This document shows positions 35,834 through 46,982 of a DNA stretch of 64,000 nt, piece by piece. Positions within the stretch are counted from its first letter, which is position 1, and every line of letters starts with the position of its first letter. The stretch covers positions 77,476,484 through 77,540,483 of the forward strand of contig NC_135716.1 in NCBI RefSeq assembly GCF_964656455.1, in the 5' to 3' direction. A model generated the notes under the pieces. It was not told the origin of the DNA and did no database searches. It saw nothing but the letters and a program-made list of their open reading frames with translations. The DNA comes from Halichoerus grypus (taxonomy: Eukaryota > Chordata > Mammalia > Carnivora > Phocidae). Made by a program: the position numbers and the translations under genes.

Positions 35834-35968
35834 GTTGTATGGCTCACCAGGTGACATTGACTTCTGGCCCGCCCTCATGGTTGAAGACCTGATCCCTGGT
35901 ACGAGAGTGGGACCAACACTTATGTGCCTGTTTGTTACCCAGTTTCAGCGGCTAAGAGATGGAGATAG
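35834..35968 (+). CDS. PXDNL: PXDNL coding exon, C-terminal part of peroxidase homology domain (first of three in window)
   Basis: This 135-bp internal exon encodes about 45 residues, beginning [11 protein letters not shown] and ending QFQRLRDGD plus a split Arg codon. The RLRDGDR(F/L)WYEN stretch completed by the next exon is a signature of animal haem peroxidases of the peroxidasin/myeloperoxidase group. The acceptor is TTTGTTTCAG and the donor is AG|GTGAAG. One base at the start completes a codon from an exon outside the window, and two bases at the end begin the Arg codon finished by the next exon. PXDNL is a secreted or extracellular peroxidasin paralogue. In human the protein is reported to have lost haem-ligand residues, but those residues are not encoded here. 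The frame is open, with no sign of decay. PXDN is the main alternative; the third exon argues for PXDNL. Confidence 0.93.
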
Positions 35969-36214
35969 GTGAAGAATTATCTGTTATACTTATCAAAGCT
36001 AACAAAATTGTTTTTTTGCCCCAAAATATAGGTGTACAATAACATTATGAGTGTGAGTCCATGCTTTCTATGATTTAAAATATTTTGAATATGAGAAATA
36101 ACAAATAGTATCTGGTCACAGAATTTTTCTGACTACTGATAATACCAGATAGCATTCCTTTTTGTAAATTTTTATAAATCTTTGTAAAAAAAAAAGAAAT
36201 AGACTGTCTAGGAA

Positions 36215-36400
36215 AGGCATAGAAGTCAGTGGTTAAAAGGATGCACTAGACTTACTACCCTGTGTTTAAATCTGGGCACACCTACTCGAAACTATTTAAC
36301 CTTAAGAAGCATAACACCTGAAACCTGTTGCCTCATCTGTGAAGTCTGATTAACAGTAGTACCTAGGGCTCGTAGATTGTGGCAACTGTGAATGATGTTG
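36215..36400 (+). mobile_element. MIR SINE fragment
   Basis: GTTTAAATCTGGGCACACC, CCTCATCTGTGAAGTCTGAT and GTAGTACCTAGGGCTCGTAG follow the MIR consensus order. Confidence 0.65.
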
Positions 36401-36908
36401 GCAGGCAGGAGTTGACAGCAGGCAGGCAGCTGTATCTCTTCATCCTCATGGAAGATCTGTTGACCCAATACTAGACCTCCTTGCAAAAGTATGCTAAGGT
36501 AAGCAGAAAGATAACTGGGAATTCTTCCTAAAGATCTCTTGGTTTGTCTGAAGTGTTTATTGTAAATCAACTTGACTTTATGAAATTATGACAGACAGCT
36601 GGCTGGAGATGTAAGTTCATGTAATATCTTTCTTGCAAGGCTAACCAAGTATAAAAACTAAGAAAACTGAAAAACTAAGCAGCCCCCACTGGGTTGGCAT
36701 AGGACACACTATTAGCTCTCCTCTCTTACTTGAACCAAATGTGTTCCAGGGCACTCGCTGTATCTTCTGAATCATTAATATAGTCTTGAGTAAGAGCTAG
36801 GAGTCTTGTGAACCTGTTTGACAATACAACCTTTTGTATTATTGCAGAGATGTGTGTATCTATATCTACATATCTATATCTATATCTCTATATGACTTAA
36901 AACACTAT
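36401..36908. other. PXDNL intron, no recognised element
   Basis: Unique-looking sequence, with an ATCTAT-rich simple repeat at about 36855-36893. Confidence 0.6.
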
Positions 36909-36918
36909 CTAGAACTTA

Positions 36919-37096
36919 TTTTTTTTTTAAGATTTTTTATTTATTTGTCAGAGAGGGGAAGAGAGAGAGAGAGCACAAGCAGGGAGAGTGGCAGGCAGAG
37001 GGAGAATTAGACTCCCTGCCGAGGAGGTAGCCCGATGAGGGACTTGATCCCAGGACTCTGGGATCTGAGCTGAAGGCTGAGCCACCCAGGGGTCCC
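36919..37096 (-). mobile_element. Carnivore tRNA-Lys SINE
   Basis: T-run then AAGATTTTTTATTTATTTG, an AG-rich body and GAGCCACCCAGGGG at the right end, so the element reads on -. CTAGAACTTA flanks it at 36909-36918 and 37097-37106. The segment between B box and head is partly deleted. Confidence 0.88.
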
Positions 37097-37387
37097 CTAG
37101 AACTTAGTTTTTAATTAAAGTTATACTAAAAATTATTCTTTACTTAAATTTTTCTTCCCAATCTCTTCTATTTATGAATTATAAAGAAAGTAGGAACAGA
37201 TTTAATTCTTTTAATTGCATACTGGCAAACATTCATAGTATAATATTTCATTTTAATTTTTATAAATTAGTTTTAGCACTCTGGATTTATTGCCACACAT
37301 AGTTGGGCTATGTTCAATTGATAGTAGTTAAAAAGTAAATAAATTTGGGAAAGCTTTGGTTTTTTTGATGTAAGCTGTCTTCCTCAT

Positions 37388-37775
37388 TTGTATTAGTTTA
37401 CTAGGGTTACCATAAAATCCAAAAGACTGAGTGGCTTAAATTACAAATGTATTGTCTCACAGTCCTGGAGTCTAGGTGAAGGTTGGGAGTGTTGGTCCCT
37501 ACAGCGACCTTTCTCCTTGTCTTGTAGATGGCCAACTTCTCCCTTTCTCTCCACATAGTCTCCCCTCTGTACCTGTCTGTGTCCATATTTCCTTTCCTTA
37601 TAAGGACACTAATCATATTGGATTATGACCTTAATTCCCCCATGACACTCTAATGACTTATTTTTACTTAACTACCTCTTTAATGGACCTGTCTCCAAAT
37701 AAAGTCACATTCTGAAGTACTGGGGGCTAGGATTTCAGAATATAAATTTTGAGGGGACACAAGTCAACCCATATG
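37388..37775 (-). mobile_element. MaLR-type LTR, antisense
   Basis: Starts TTAGTTTACTAGGGTTACCATAA and ends TACTGGGGGCTAGGATTTCAG followed by GGGGACACAAGTCAACCC. These are the reverse-complemented ends of an MLT1-like solo LTR. Confidence 0.65.
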
Positions 37776-38354
37776 CCATGTGAGTGGCAACAGTGTTTTG
37801 CTTCCTATCATATGTTGTATTCTTAGCATGAGAAAAGTGCTTGGCATATGGTACTGAAATACTTCCTGAAGGAATGAACAAGGGCTCACTTTAATAATGT
37901 TTTTAAACTGTATGGTTTCATTTGAAACCGAATGTGTTCATTCTAATTAACCAATAGATAAAATAAACTAGTGTGTATTAATAATTACAAAGCAACATTT
38001 CCCTTTTAGGCAAACATGTCAATATTAAACTGTTCAGGTAATTTCTAAGACCAGTTTATGGAACTTTAGATTAGAAAACGTGCTTTTAAAAAATCTTTTA
38101 AAACTTTACAAAGCTTTACTTTGAATCATTTTGTAAAACTTGAAGAGAAACCGATAGTTCAAAAGCATGGGATTTAAGAACTTTATAAATATTGGAGGCA
38201 GTTCAAACATGCTTAGTTGGAGAACAAACATAATCCTTTCCATATGCTTCTCTTTTGCTGAGCTCCTCTGTGCTATTATCTCCACTCCGCACGCAGCTCA
38301 GTGCAGTGCTCCCTCCAAGACCCTCACTCTGTGCCTCTCCTTGCTGACCACCAG
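37776..38354 (+). other. PXDNL intron end before the second exon
   Basis: AT-rich sequence without recognised repeats to about 38250. A pyrimidine-rich acceptor region then leads to the AG at 38353-38354. Confidence 0.6.
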
Positions 38355-38563
38355 GTTCTGGTATGAGAACCCCGGGGTGTTCACTCCCGCACAGCTCACT
38401 CAGCTGAAGCAGGCGTCACTGGGCCGCGTGCTCTGTGACAATGGTGACAACATCCAGCAAGTCCAGGCCGATGTCTTCGTGAAGGCACAATACCCGCAGG
38501 ATTACCTGAGCTGCAGTGAGATACCTCAGGTCGATCTGCGAGTGTGGCAAGACTGCTGTGAAG
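38355..38563 (+). CDS. PXDNL: PXDNL coding exon, end of peroxidase homology domain
   Basis: This 209-bp exon starts with the last base of a split Arg codon, reads [19 protein letters not shown] and continues through VLCDNGDN to the cysteine-rich end VWQDCCE. It finishes with one base of a split Asp codon. The acceptor follows a long pyrimidine tract (38316-38354, ending CCACCAG). The frame-preserving donor is GAAG|GTCAGT at 38564. The segment corresponds to the last part of the animal peroxidase fold, where the FWYENPGVF and (I/V)LCDN motifs are conserved in peroxidasins. Cysteines at VLCDN, LSCSEI and DCC are retained, consistent with an extracellular disulphide-bonded protein. A second GT (GTGAGC) lies 4 nt downstream of the donor and would shift the frame. 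The frame is intact and GC-rich compared with the flanking intron, as expected for a real exon. Confidence 0.95.
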
Positions 38564-38573
38564 GTCAGTGAGC
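38564..38573 (+). promoter_or_regulatory. Tandem splice donor GTCAGTGAGC
   Basis: Two overlapping GT donors lie 4 nt apart. The proximal one (38564, GTCAGT) keeps the PXDNL frame into the next exon. The distal one (38568, GTGAGC) would add 4 nt and shift the frame. Both match the U1 consensus reasonably well. Confidence 0.6.
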
Positions 38574-38764
38574 ACACCGTTAGCCCTGTCTAAATTTGCA
38601 TGTGTGCGCGCTTGTGTGATTTCTAACATCAAAGATTAGGCTCCTTCAACAAAGGTGCACGGAGGAAAACACACGACAGCAGGTCTTCTAACCTTTAGGA
38701 ATCAAACGGATGTTGGAGAGGACTACCGGAAGGCGTTCCACCTCCCCTCCTCCATTTGGATCCA

Positions 38765-38890
38765 GTCTCCTCAGAGTGGGGAGGGGCTTGTCAGGGGGGG
38801 AGGGGCCCAGCAGAGTGGGGAGGGGTTGTCAGAGGCAGGGAGGGGCCTGGGAGAGCGGGGAGGGCCCAGCAGAATGGGGTGGAACTTGGT
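38765..38890 (+). repeat. G-rich minisatellite next to the second PXDNL exon
   Basis: Imperfect units of about 19-21 bp and 38-40 bp built on CAGAGTGGGGAGGGG and GGGAGGGGCC, repeated about six times. Many G-runs of three or more on the + (coding) strand give G-quadruplex potential. It begins about 200 bp after the splice donor at 38564. Confidence 0.8.
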
Positions 38891-38899
38891 GATCAATCT

Positions 38900-39150
38900 G
38901 GTCTCTAGTTCTCCTTGCCCTTCAGATGACTATGCCCAACATCAAACTCCAGTCATTTGGTACTGGATATATCTGCTTCCTGGGGGTCAGCTGAACACAA
39001 AGAGGAGAAAAAAGTCATAGTAGCTCAGCTAATTTAGACTATTTAGTCTCCATACGATATTGCACCCATGTTCATGGAAATTTGGGGATGTCCTGATAGA
39101 GAACTTTCTCTAGTGATATAACATAATTTGCCACGTCTACCATATCACCT
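38900..39150. other. Intron, no recognised element
   Basis: No gene or repeat seen. Confidence 0.6.
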
Positions 39151-39330
39151 TTTATAAGCCAAACTCTATCTAAGGTGCTTTGTATGCATCTATTTTGTCA
39201 CCACAATACCTCTTAAGAAATGTGGCTCTAACTCTCCTTTAATAAGTGAGAATATGGCTCAAGAGTGTCAGATAACTTGGAGTAAGTGGTAACCTAGGGC
39301 TAGGAAGAGGATGCATGTCAGCTGACACCT
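39150..39330 (-). mobile_element. MIR SINE fragment, antisense
   Basis: Follows the reverse-complement MIR order: GTGCTTTGTATGCATCT, then ATAAGTGAGAATATGGCTC, then AGATAACTTGGAGTAAGTGG. Confidence 0.6.
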
Positions 39331-40054
39331 AGAAATGAACTAAGAACTTGATGGTTCTGAGCTGAACATGCTGTGGTCCCACATGTGAGCACATACCTCT
39401 CACATGATACCACACTTTTGTCTCTTCTGCCTCTACCAACACACAGGCCACAGTGGCCTTGTGCCCGCCATGTATAGAGGCTATGGACCTGGGGGAGCGC
39501 CGATGTTCTCTAAGAAGACAAAGGCAGCTGCCATCATAGAAGTAGTACTTGGCATTCACAGGAGAGATGTTATTAGCCCCAAGCATTCCTGAGTGGGAAA
39601 AGCAAGTACTAGAAATAGGAGAGAGTGTTGAACCAAAAACACAGTGACATCTGAGTTGCAGTTTCCTTTTTCTCTATGGTGGATTTTATGGGGCAGAGAA
39701 GAAAGTCATTTAGTACAGTGAGAAGGAGGTGTACTTTCCCTCACCTCAAATTCTTGGTGATTATGGCCAGGAATAATGAAATATTTTCAGCTCTCCAAAA
39801 CATGGGATGCAGGGATGCAATGTGAAAAACAAGATGTATGGCAAGTAGTAACAGTCCTCTTGCTTTTTCTGCCATCTTCAGACTGGGCATTGAGCCCACT
39901 GAGTAGAGGAAAAAATAGATGGGATGGCAGGGTGTGGGCCATGATGATGAAAATAGCTGTGCTGTGGATGGAAGTGATGATTCAAGTCCAGGAAGCAAAA
40001 GCTTTGGTCCCATTATGCCCACATATGCCTGTTCTAGATGCTCACACCACCAGC
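39331..40054. other. Intron, no recognised element
   Basis: Contains short open frames on both strands that resemble nothing known to me. They have no codon-phase link to PXDNL. Confidence 0.6.
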
Positions 40055-40260
40055 CCTGTGATAGGTGATTCATACATAACACCTGCCTATCTCATAGTCT
40101 TTATGAGTCTTTCAAGGTGGGTATCATTGTCCCCACTTCACATTTGAAGAAAATGAGGTTCCTGGATGTTAAATGCATATTCTGGGGTCCCCCAGCTGGG
40201 ATTTAAACCTATATATAGCCAACCTGAAAGCCTCAGCTCTTTTCTCTGTGTGCACGGTCT
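40055..40260 (-). mobile_element. MIR SINE fragment, antisense
   Basis: CTCATAGTCTTTATGAG, CATTGTCCCCACTTCACATT and CCCCAGCTGGGATTTAAACC match reverse-complement MIR. Confidence 0.7.
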
Positions 40261-41395
40261 CCTTTGAACACCCAGAGGACACGTGCATGGCACAGACAGT
40301 GAGCAGGTACCAAATGAAGGCACCCTGCCTCTGCCACCCTCCTTCTCCTTCAGTCCTGTGGCTCCAATGTACTATCAGACATCTCAAGACCCAAAGGAGA
40401 GATCCTCTCATTACTTAAATTGTAATGCATTTGTTATTGGTGATATTTGTTATGGAAAATGCATTGCAAAGATTTAACAGGCAAGGGGAGGAGGGAATCT
40501 TGAATATCTGAAGCATTCTTATTATTAAGATCCTAATTTGTGGTCTTGAGCCCTAGTAAGAATGCTCTTTCTTTAATAGAAACTACAACAAAAATCCTCT
40601 CCTAAATGCACAAATACATTGAAATTAATCTTTCCAAAACTGTAATATTGTAAATGCAATTGAGTTTTGGATAACTGTACTTTATTATTCTTGGTAGGTA
40701 GAAGGCATAAGACCTAAAAGATGGACATGGGACTTGTATGTCACTTAGAGAGCCGTGTTGCTGTGTGTTTGTGTAGACAGTGAAGTGGTGGAATATCTTA
40801 GGGTGTTAAGGAGTTGGACTTTCTTTTCATTTTGCATGTCATTTGTCACATTATATCATCCATTTATCTTTGCTTCTTACCACTGTATAAATATACCCAA
40901 ATCATTCCATTTATATATATTATTAGGTCAGAATATGTCTAGATGGTAACTTTTCTTATCAACTCAGTCTCAAACTTAGTGAGTAATTTCAATTCACAGA
41001 TTTATACTTTTCTTCAACAAAGGGGGATGTGAATCTCATATTCTTTAATAATTATATATTCCTTAAATATTGTATAATATATATATTTTTTTCCTTTTGA
41101 AATATCTTTGGCTATTAGGCCTGCACAGTTTACCCTCCAAATCTCTTTTCTTGTCCTTCTTATTTCAACCTCTTATATTTTTGCTAAATGTTCTAATATA
41201 TTTTTTGCACATGACCACTAATATCAAATTCACTAATTTCAGTCTCAGTAGGAACCATCCTCCTTTTAAATTCCTCTATTTAATTTCTTAGTTCCAACAT
41301 CATCTAATTAAGCTTTAGGAAGTTTTTCTCTGCAGCATTTGCCATGCCTTAAATTCCTGTGTTATAATTCTCTGCCTCTTCCATCCCCTGGGGCA
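40261..41395. other. Intron, no recognised element
   Basis: Mostly AT-rich and unique-looking, with no gene seen. Confidence 0.55.
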
Positions 41396-41965
41396 TGCTC
41401 TGACGATGGCATTCCCTACTCTTTCCTTGGCTGTCAGGCTTCTGGAATGGACAGCTACTTTTCCTCTCTTGGATTGTGGGGATTCAGGTCAGGTTGTTGA
41501 CGTTACCTCCATGGCAAAAAAACTTGCAGAAGGTGAAATCAGCCACTCCCAGGCTGAGGGCAGGAAGAGAGCCCATCTACCCAGGTCGTTCTCCACCTTC
41601 TGAGAAGTAGAGACCCCCGGCAGGCCCTGAAGGCAGAAGCTATCAGGGAAACCACAGAAATCTGGACATCAAGTCCTTCCAGAGCTGAGCTGCCCCCAGT
41701 CCTCTTCCCTGGCTGGGTGGTTCCCAAGGTGTTGGGGTCCCTCAGGAACACTCGGCCTGACTCTTTCCCAGGGCCTCAGCACAGCCCTCTCCTGGTCCCC
41801 CGAGCGTGCGCCTGTCTGCGGGGTCCAAGGCAACGCAGCTTGCCCTGGGGAGTCCTGGCCTCGGGATTGGGAGCCTAGGGGAAGACCTATCTTCCACACT
41901 GGGGAATACCTGTAGTTCCTGTGACCCTGTGATGAAGTATCTACCACTGGGCCAGGCAGGTACCT
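41396..41965. other. GC-rich patch of unknown nature
   Basis: About 570 bp are clearly richer in GC and CpG than the flanks (densest at about 41790-41880, with CCCGAGCGTGCGCC). Overlapping open frames run on both strands, up to 135 codons on - (41742-42149). None resembles a protein I know. It could be a decayed LTR, a regulatory element or a retrocopy fragment. Confidence 0.4.
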
Positions 41966-42377
41966 TTCTTCTTGCCTTTTGTTGAGCTGCATCCTGATCA
42001 AGGTCTACGATCTCTGGGGAAAACATGGGTACCTGAGGTTTCCTTTGTGGCAGCATTAACCAGCAGATGTGGTTGCTGAAGATCATTGGAGGTTCCTGTT
42101 TAATCATTTTATGCTCTCCCTTGTGTGGACTAAAAATATACTGAAGCAAGCTGTGGGAAAACTAGTTTTGATCTGAAGCTAAGGTAGGACCTGGAATTCA
42201 GTTATAAAACATGGGTTTCTTTGAAGATTAAAAGCATTCTGATATAGAACCTTAGGAGTTCCCATAAGGAAAAAACAAAACACATCTTAACTGTTTACTA
42301 GGTCATTCATGCTCCCTCCTGTCCTCTTGTCTGGGAATGTATAAATCCCATGGGCTCTAAGCCCATGAAGCCCATGG
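41966..42377. other. Intron, no recognised element
   Basis: Nothing recognised. Just before the inverted SINE, 42348-42377 has repeated GCCCATG and a CCCATGGGC palindrome. Confidence 0.5.
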
Positions 42378-42650
42378 TTTTTTTTTTTTTTTTTTTTTTT
42401 TTTTGTTGTTGTTTTTGTTTTTAGAGAGAGACAGCATGAAAATGAGGGTGGGGAGAGGGGAGAGGGGGTGGGAGAGAATCTCAAGGCTCAGGTCATGATC
42501 TCAGGGTCATGGGACCCAGCCCTGCCTGGGGCTCCATGCTCTGTGGGGAGTCTGCTTGAGATTTTCTCCCTCCTCTCCCTCTGCACCTCCCCCTGCTTGC
42601 ACTCTCTCTCTCTCAAATAAATAAATATTTTTTAAAAATAAAAAATAAAG
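42378..42650. mobile_element. Inverted (head-to-head joined) carnivore SINE
   Basis: The left part (42378-42485) is the antisense 3' half of a SINE: a T-run, then AG-rich sequence ending GAGAGAATCTCAAG. The right part (from 42486) is the sense middle and 3' half: GGCTCAGGTCATGATCTC, CTTGAGATTTTCTCCC, then AATAAATAAATA. The arms are complementary (about 42420-42485 with 42555-42620) around a loop of about 70 nt. Confidence 0.8.
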
Positions 42651-43944
42651 AAAAACAAAAATCACACAGCAACCCTCCAAAAACTTAGGAAAACTTGCTT
42701 AAGCATCTTCTTTGTTCCATTTTGTCATTACCTACTTCATGGGTTTATTTCTCTGCCCAGCTTCTGTATTTGACACGTAGGTTTAAACTGTCTGCTGTGT
42801 TGACTCTGATTCTGTCAATATGAGCAAACTGCAGCTAAATATGTGTGAACTAATTTATCTGAAAGAACCTATCGACAATTGGACATCAGCCACCAGGATG
42901 ACCTCCTTCAGGGACCAGTTCTAGATATTCCTGGCTTGATTTCTCTGTTGTACCACCGAGCAGTACACTGGAAGTCCACTAGGGGAACCATCATTTGCAC
43001 GGGCGCTACTACCAGTAGTACCAGAGAGTGTGGAGAAATGGCAGAGGCGAAGGGGGAGCTACATGCTGGTTCTGGATGCGAGCTTGCATGGAGCAGATGT
43101 ATACCTTTGGTACAAGTGATATGGCAGAAAACTAGGGTACTTATGAGTTAGTCTTTAAATACAGCACTCTGAAATGATTAATATCGGTAAGGATTAAAGA
43201 AACAATATTCTAATTCAAATCATGGAAGATTCTAGCCAAAGATTATTTACCTACTGTTCATGAGGTTTCTGTTTTTCTGAGTACATAAGAAAATGCTATT
43301 CTGTCCATAATGCATCTGTCTATATTATGTTAAAACAACTTAAAGGTTGATTCAAAGTATATGTAAGCATTAGGCCAGTTTGTGGAGATAGTTACCAGAT
43401 GAATACATTGCTTGATTTGGTGTTATTCTTATTTCAACCAGCATAAAAGTGGTAATTCAGTGCCATAAGTATGTACTAGAAAACAGTAAGTTCTTACCAA
43501 AAATATGGAGAAAAGCATGAAGAACAAAAAGAGGTTCAGAACAGACCTGAAGTATTCAAGTATTCAAAGTATTGATTGATTTGATTTGGTTTTAAGGAAA
43601 AGGGAACATGGAAACCTCACAAGTGTTGTAATTAACAAAAGATCACAGCGATCAAAAGAGCAAATGACAGAATGAATGAATTTAATAAGTAGGAATCTTT
43701 TTTACCAGCATATAAGGTAATGCAACATTTCTCAGATTTTTAGATTTAATATATCATTTAACATAATTTATAAAGCAGAAAGCATTTCACATTACATTTC
43801 TGGGTTCTTTTTCTCCCTTAGCTATCTTAGTTATAGGTCTTCAGAGTGAGAGATAACGTGAGAGATCGTTTCATTTGGGAAAAACAAAAACAAAAACAAA
43901 AAACAAAAAAACCCCATTTCATTTTAAGATTAGGAAGCGAACAT
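42651..43944. other. Intron, no recognised element
   Basis: No gene seen. Contains a CAAAAA-rich run at about 43879-43911. Confidence 0.55.
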
Positions 43945-44030
43945 TGAAAAGGTCTAAGTAACTTACCCTCACTATTTATTAGCAGGGCTAGGGATAGAAT
44001 GCAGACATCTCAATTCCAAGTCCAGGTTTT
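43945..44030 (-). mobile_element. MIR SINE fragment, antisense
   Basis: TAAGTAACTTACCCTCAC and CAGGGCTAGGGATAGAATGC match reverse-complement MIR. Short and diverged. Confidence 0.45.
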
Positions 44031-44946
44031 ATTTCTGTTCTTCCTTATCTTACCTTCTCATAGCTAGTTTTCTTTTCTCTATACTTTCCATAATTTCCTC
44101 CAAGTCCCTTTTACCTGAGATAAATATGGGAACTCTTCTTTAGCTGGATGACCTTCCTTTTTAGAATCCTATGCTAACAAATTGTAAATGCAACACTCTT
44201 GACATTTTACCATCAATTTAAACTAATTTTTAGTATCATTTAATCAATAGATCAAGAGTCTTTGCATAATGTTATAGACATCACAGATGCAACTAACAAT
44301 ATTCACAAGTCGTATTACCAATCTACTTATTTCAACAAGCTCTATAATTGGCACATTTGTTTGTGCCATAGATCAAATAAATCACTCTACTGATAAAATT
44401 GATTTTACATAGAGCATAAAACATTTCCTTGAGTGTCAAACAGAAAATGATTTACTCTCCACTCATTTTAAAAATGAAAAATATACCTAATACAGGTGAT
44501 GTATTAAGACACCATGCCACTTGATTAAATAAAACTTTCAAATAAAACAATTTCACAAAGAACCAACAGATGTATATTTTCTACTGGGGTTTATGGAACC
44601 ATCTGGTCTTGCAATTTCCAGCTGCATAGTTTACATGAAGTTCTGTCTTTAAAACATCAAGTAATTTTAAATACAGTATATTTTATATACAAATGTAAAT
44701 ATATTTATGTTTACTCTTGACTTTAGTTCAAATAAATTGTGCTTATGTCTGTAAACTAATGAAAGTTTAATTTCTCCCATAAGAGACTGATTTTATTACC
44801 ATAATATTTCATGATGTTATGGCTGTTTCATGCTTAACTTATAAAATGCCTTCAAAGTATTACTAAAGAAGTAAGATTTCAGCAACTCCTATCAAGCTTT
44901 AATGAACCAATTAATTTGCAACAGTGTTCTCAGGTTTGTCTTTGAA
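44031..44946. other. Intron, no recognised element
   Basis: AT-rich; nothing recognised. Confidence 0.55.
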
Positions 44947-44962
44947 AATTGTTGCTATTTTT

Positions 44963-45159
44963 TTTTTTTTTAAAGATTTTATTTATTTATTTGAGAGAGA
45001 GAGAATGAGAGACAGAGAGCATGAGAGGGAGGAGGGTCAGAGGGAGAAGCAGACTCCCTGCCGAGCAGGGAGCCTGATGCGGGACTCGATCCCGGGACTC
45101 CAGGATCATGACCTGAGCCGAAGGCAGTCGCTTAACCAACTGAGCCACCCAGGCGTCCC
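44963..45159 (-). mobile_element. Carnivore tRNA-Lys SINE, young-looking
   Basis: Full-length on -: T-run, AAAGATTTTATTTATTTATT, AG-rich body, GGACTCGATCCCGGGAC (B-box complement), CTTAACCAACTGAGCCACC (A-box complement) and GGCGTCCC. A perfect 16-bp duplication AATTGTTGCTATTTTT lies at 44947-44962 and 45160-45175. The CpGs are well kept. Confidence 0.95.
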
Positions 45160-45523
45160 AATTGTTGCTATTTTTAATAGAGCGCCATAGGACATCTCCC
45201 ACTCTCCTTGGTTCTGCAAGTACATAATATCTTATATGAATAGCTTGTTGAAATCGAGTGAGAACAAACCTCATAAGTAGGATAAAGGGCACTAAATATC
45301 CCTGAAATGATACAAAATATGATGTGTTTAAATGGTGATACAGTTAATGAATCAAACTCTACTGATAATATTGACTTTACATATAGCATAAAACATTAGC
45401 TATTAAATGACATCTCGTAAGTTCTGAGGTATTGAGTTATCTTCCAAATACAGCATTTTTGTTTTTATTTACAATTTGTGACATCCCAGTAGGAAAAAAC
45501 CTTCTGGTATCAGAGGTAGGTTG

Positions 45524-45752
45524 TTGGGGTGCCTGAGTGACACTCTTGATTTCCGCTCAGGTCATGATTTCAAAGTCATGAGATGGAGCCCTGTGTCCAG
45601 CTCCATGCTGGGCCTGGAGTCTGTGTAAGATTCTCTCCCTCTCCCTTGGCCCCTCCCTACCCCCCTGCAACTCATGCTCTTTCTCTTTCTCTCTAAAAAA
45701 TAATAAATAAATAAATAATTAATTAAAAAATAATAAAAAAATAAAAAATGAA
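45524..45752 (+). mobile_element. Carnivore tRNA-Lys SINE, diverged
   Basis: GGGGTGCCTGAGTGACA head (A box damaged), GCTCAGGTCATGATTTC, CT-rich body, then AATAAATAAATAAAT and a long A-rich tail. GTAGGTTG flanks it at 45516-45523 and 45753-45760. Confidence 0.88.
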
Positions 45753-45760
45753 GTAGGTTG

Positions 45761-46620
45761 CTAATAAGCATGGTTTCATTAAGTTAAGTTTTCATTAAGT
45801 TAAGTGTCTTTTAAGACCAAAAATTGATTTTTGATTCCTTTTAGTGTTACTATAAAATTTAAAAATTCTCATTATATTTAGAATTATTAGTGTTTAAGTA
45901 TTAACATTGATAATTAGTGAAATTTCTTTTCAAATATGCTCCCATGAAATATACAGGTACTTAGCAGTAAAGACAGGATATATGCCCTGCAGATCACTAG
46001 GGGAATAAAATCAACAATGTAGAAATTAACCAATGAGGCATAAGCGAAAATTAAAGAAAGCTAGTAAGACTCAGATGTAGTTGAAGTTTCAGCGTATTAA
46101 GAGAATTATTAAAGGTAGAAAATTCTTAGATGTATACAAAAACAGTTTCGACTCTACATCATTACAAGAGATACACATAAGCAAAATATTTAGAATGATC
46201 AAATATAAAACAATAGGTAAAAGTAAGTCAGGTACACAGAGATAGAAACATGAGTGGCAAAAACAATATTTTAAAAAGTTGAATTTAAGAAAGAAAAGCA
46301 TTAATGGATATAAGGTCTACTTTCATTTCACAATCTGTATCATAGTTAGAAACTCGTGTGAAATAACTTAGCATCTATTTAGCACACTTTAATGGAAGTG
46401 TATTTGAATATTATCAGTGAGATCCCTTTATAAGTGATGTATCCAATTTTGTACCCTATGAACTAAAATTAATTTATTTTCAAATATCCATGGAAAATTC
46501 TGACAATTTGATTATATGTCATATCACCAGAAAAACTGAAATTCTAACAAGGAGGATTGACATGCAGTATTCTCAACTAGTCTAAAATTAAATGATTAGA
46601 TTTAAAATAAAATTGTTACT
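45761..46620. other. Intron, no recognised element
   Basis: AT-rich; nothing recognised. Confidence 0.55.
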
Positions 46621-46630
46621 TAGACTTTTT

Positions 46631-46806
46631 AAAAAGATTTTATTTATTTGAGGGAGAGAGTAGATGAGCTTGGGGAGGGGCGGAGGGAGTGAGAGAAGCA
46701 GACTCCCTGATGAGCAGGAAGGCTGATGCAGGGCTCGATCCCAGGACCCTGAGATCATACCTGAGCCCAAGGCAGTCGCTTAACCAACTGAGCCACCCAG
46801 GCGCCC
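46631..46806 (-). mobile_element. Carnivore tRNA-Lys SINE
   Basis: AAGATTTTATTTATTTGAG, GGGCTCGATCCCAGGACC and CTTAACCAACTGAGCCACC, ending GGCGCCCC. Near-identical TAGAC(T/A)TTTTAAA sequences at 46621 and 46812 fit a duplication with one change. Confidence 0.9.
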
Positions 46807-46982
46807 CTGCATAGACATTTTAAAATCATTTGAACGAATATTTTGTCAGGGAGGTAATGAAAATTAAGTGGAATATTTTATTAAATATTAATATTTATAT
46901 TAGAGTATTTTAATATATATTTAATTTCATATATTTTAATAATAAATTAATACCTGAGGTAATATTTTTAATAATTAAAATT

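Noticed and set aside
38167..38354. Upstream extension of the 38355 exon to the ATG at 38167
   Set aside because: The frame is open by chance. The strong pyrimidine tract and AG at 38354, plus the phase match to 35968, mark an internal exon start.
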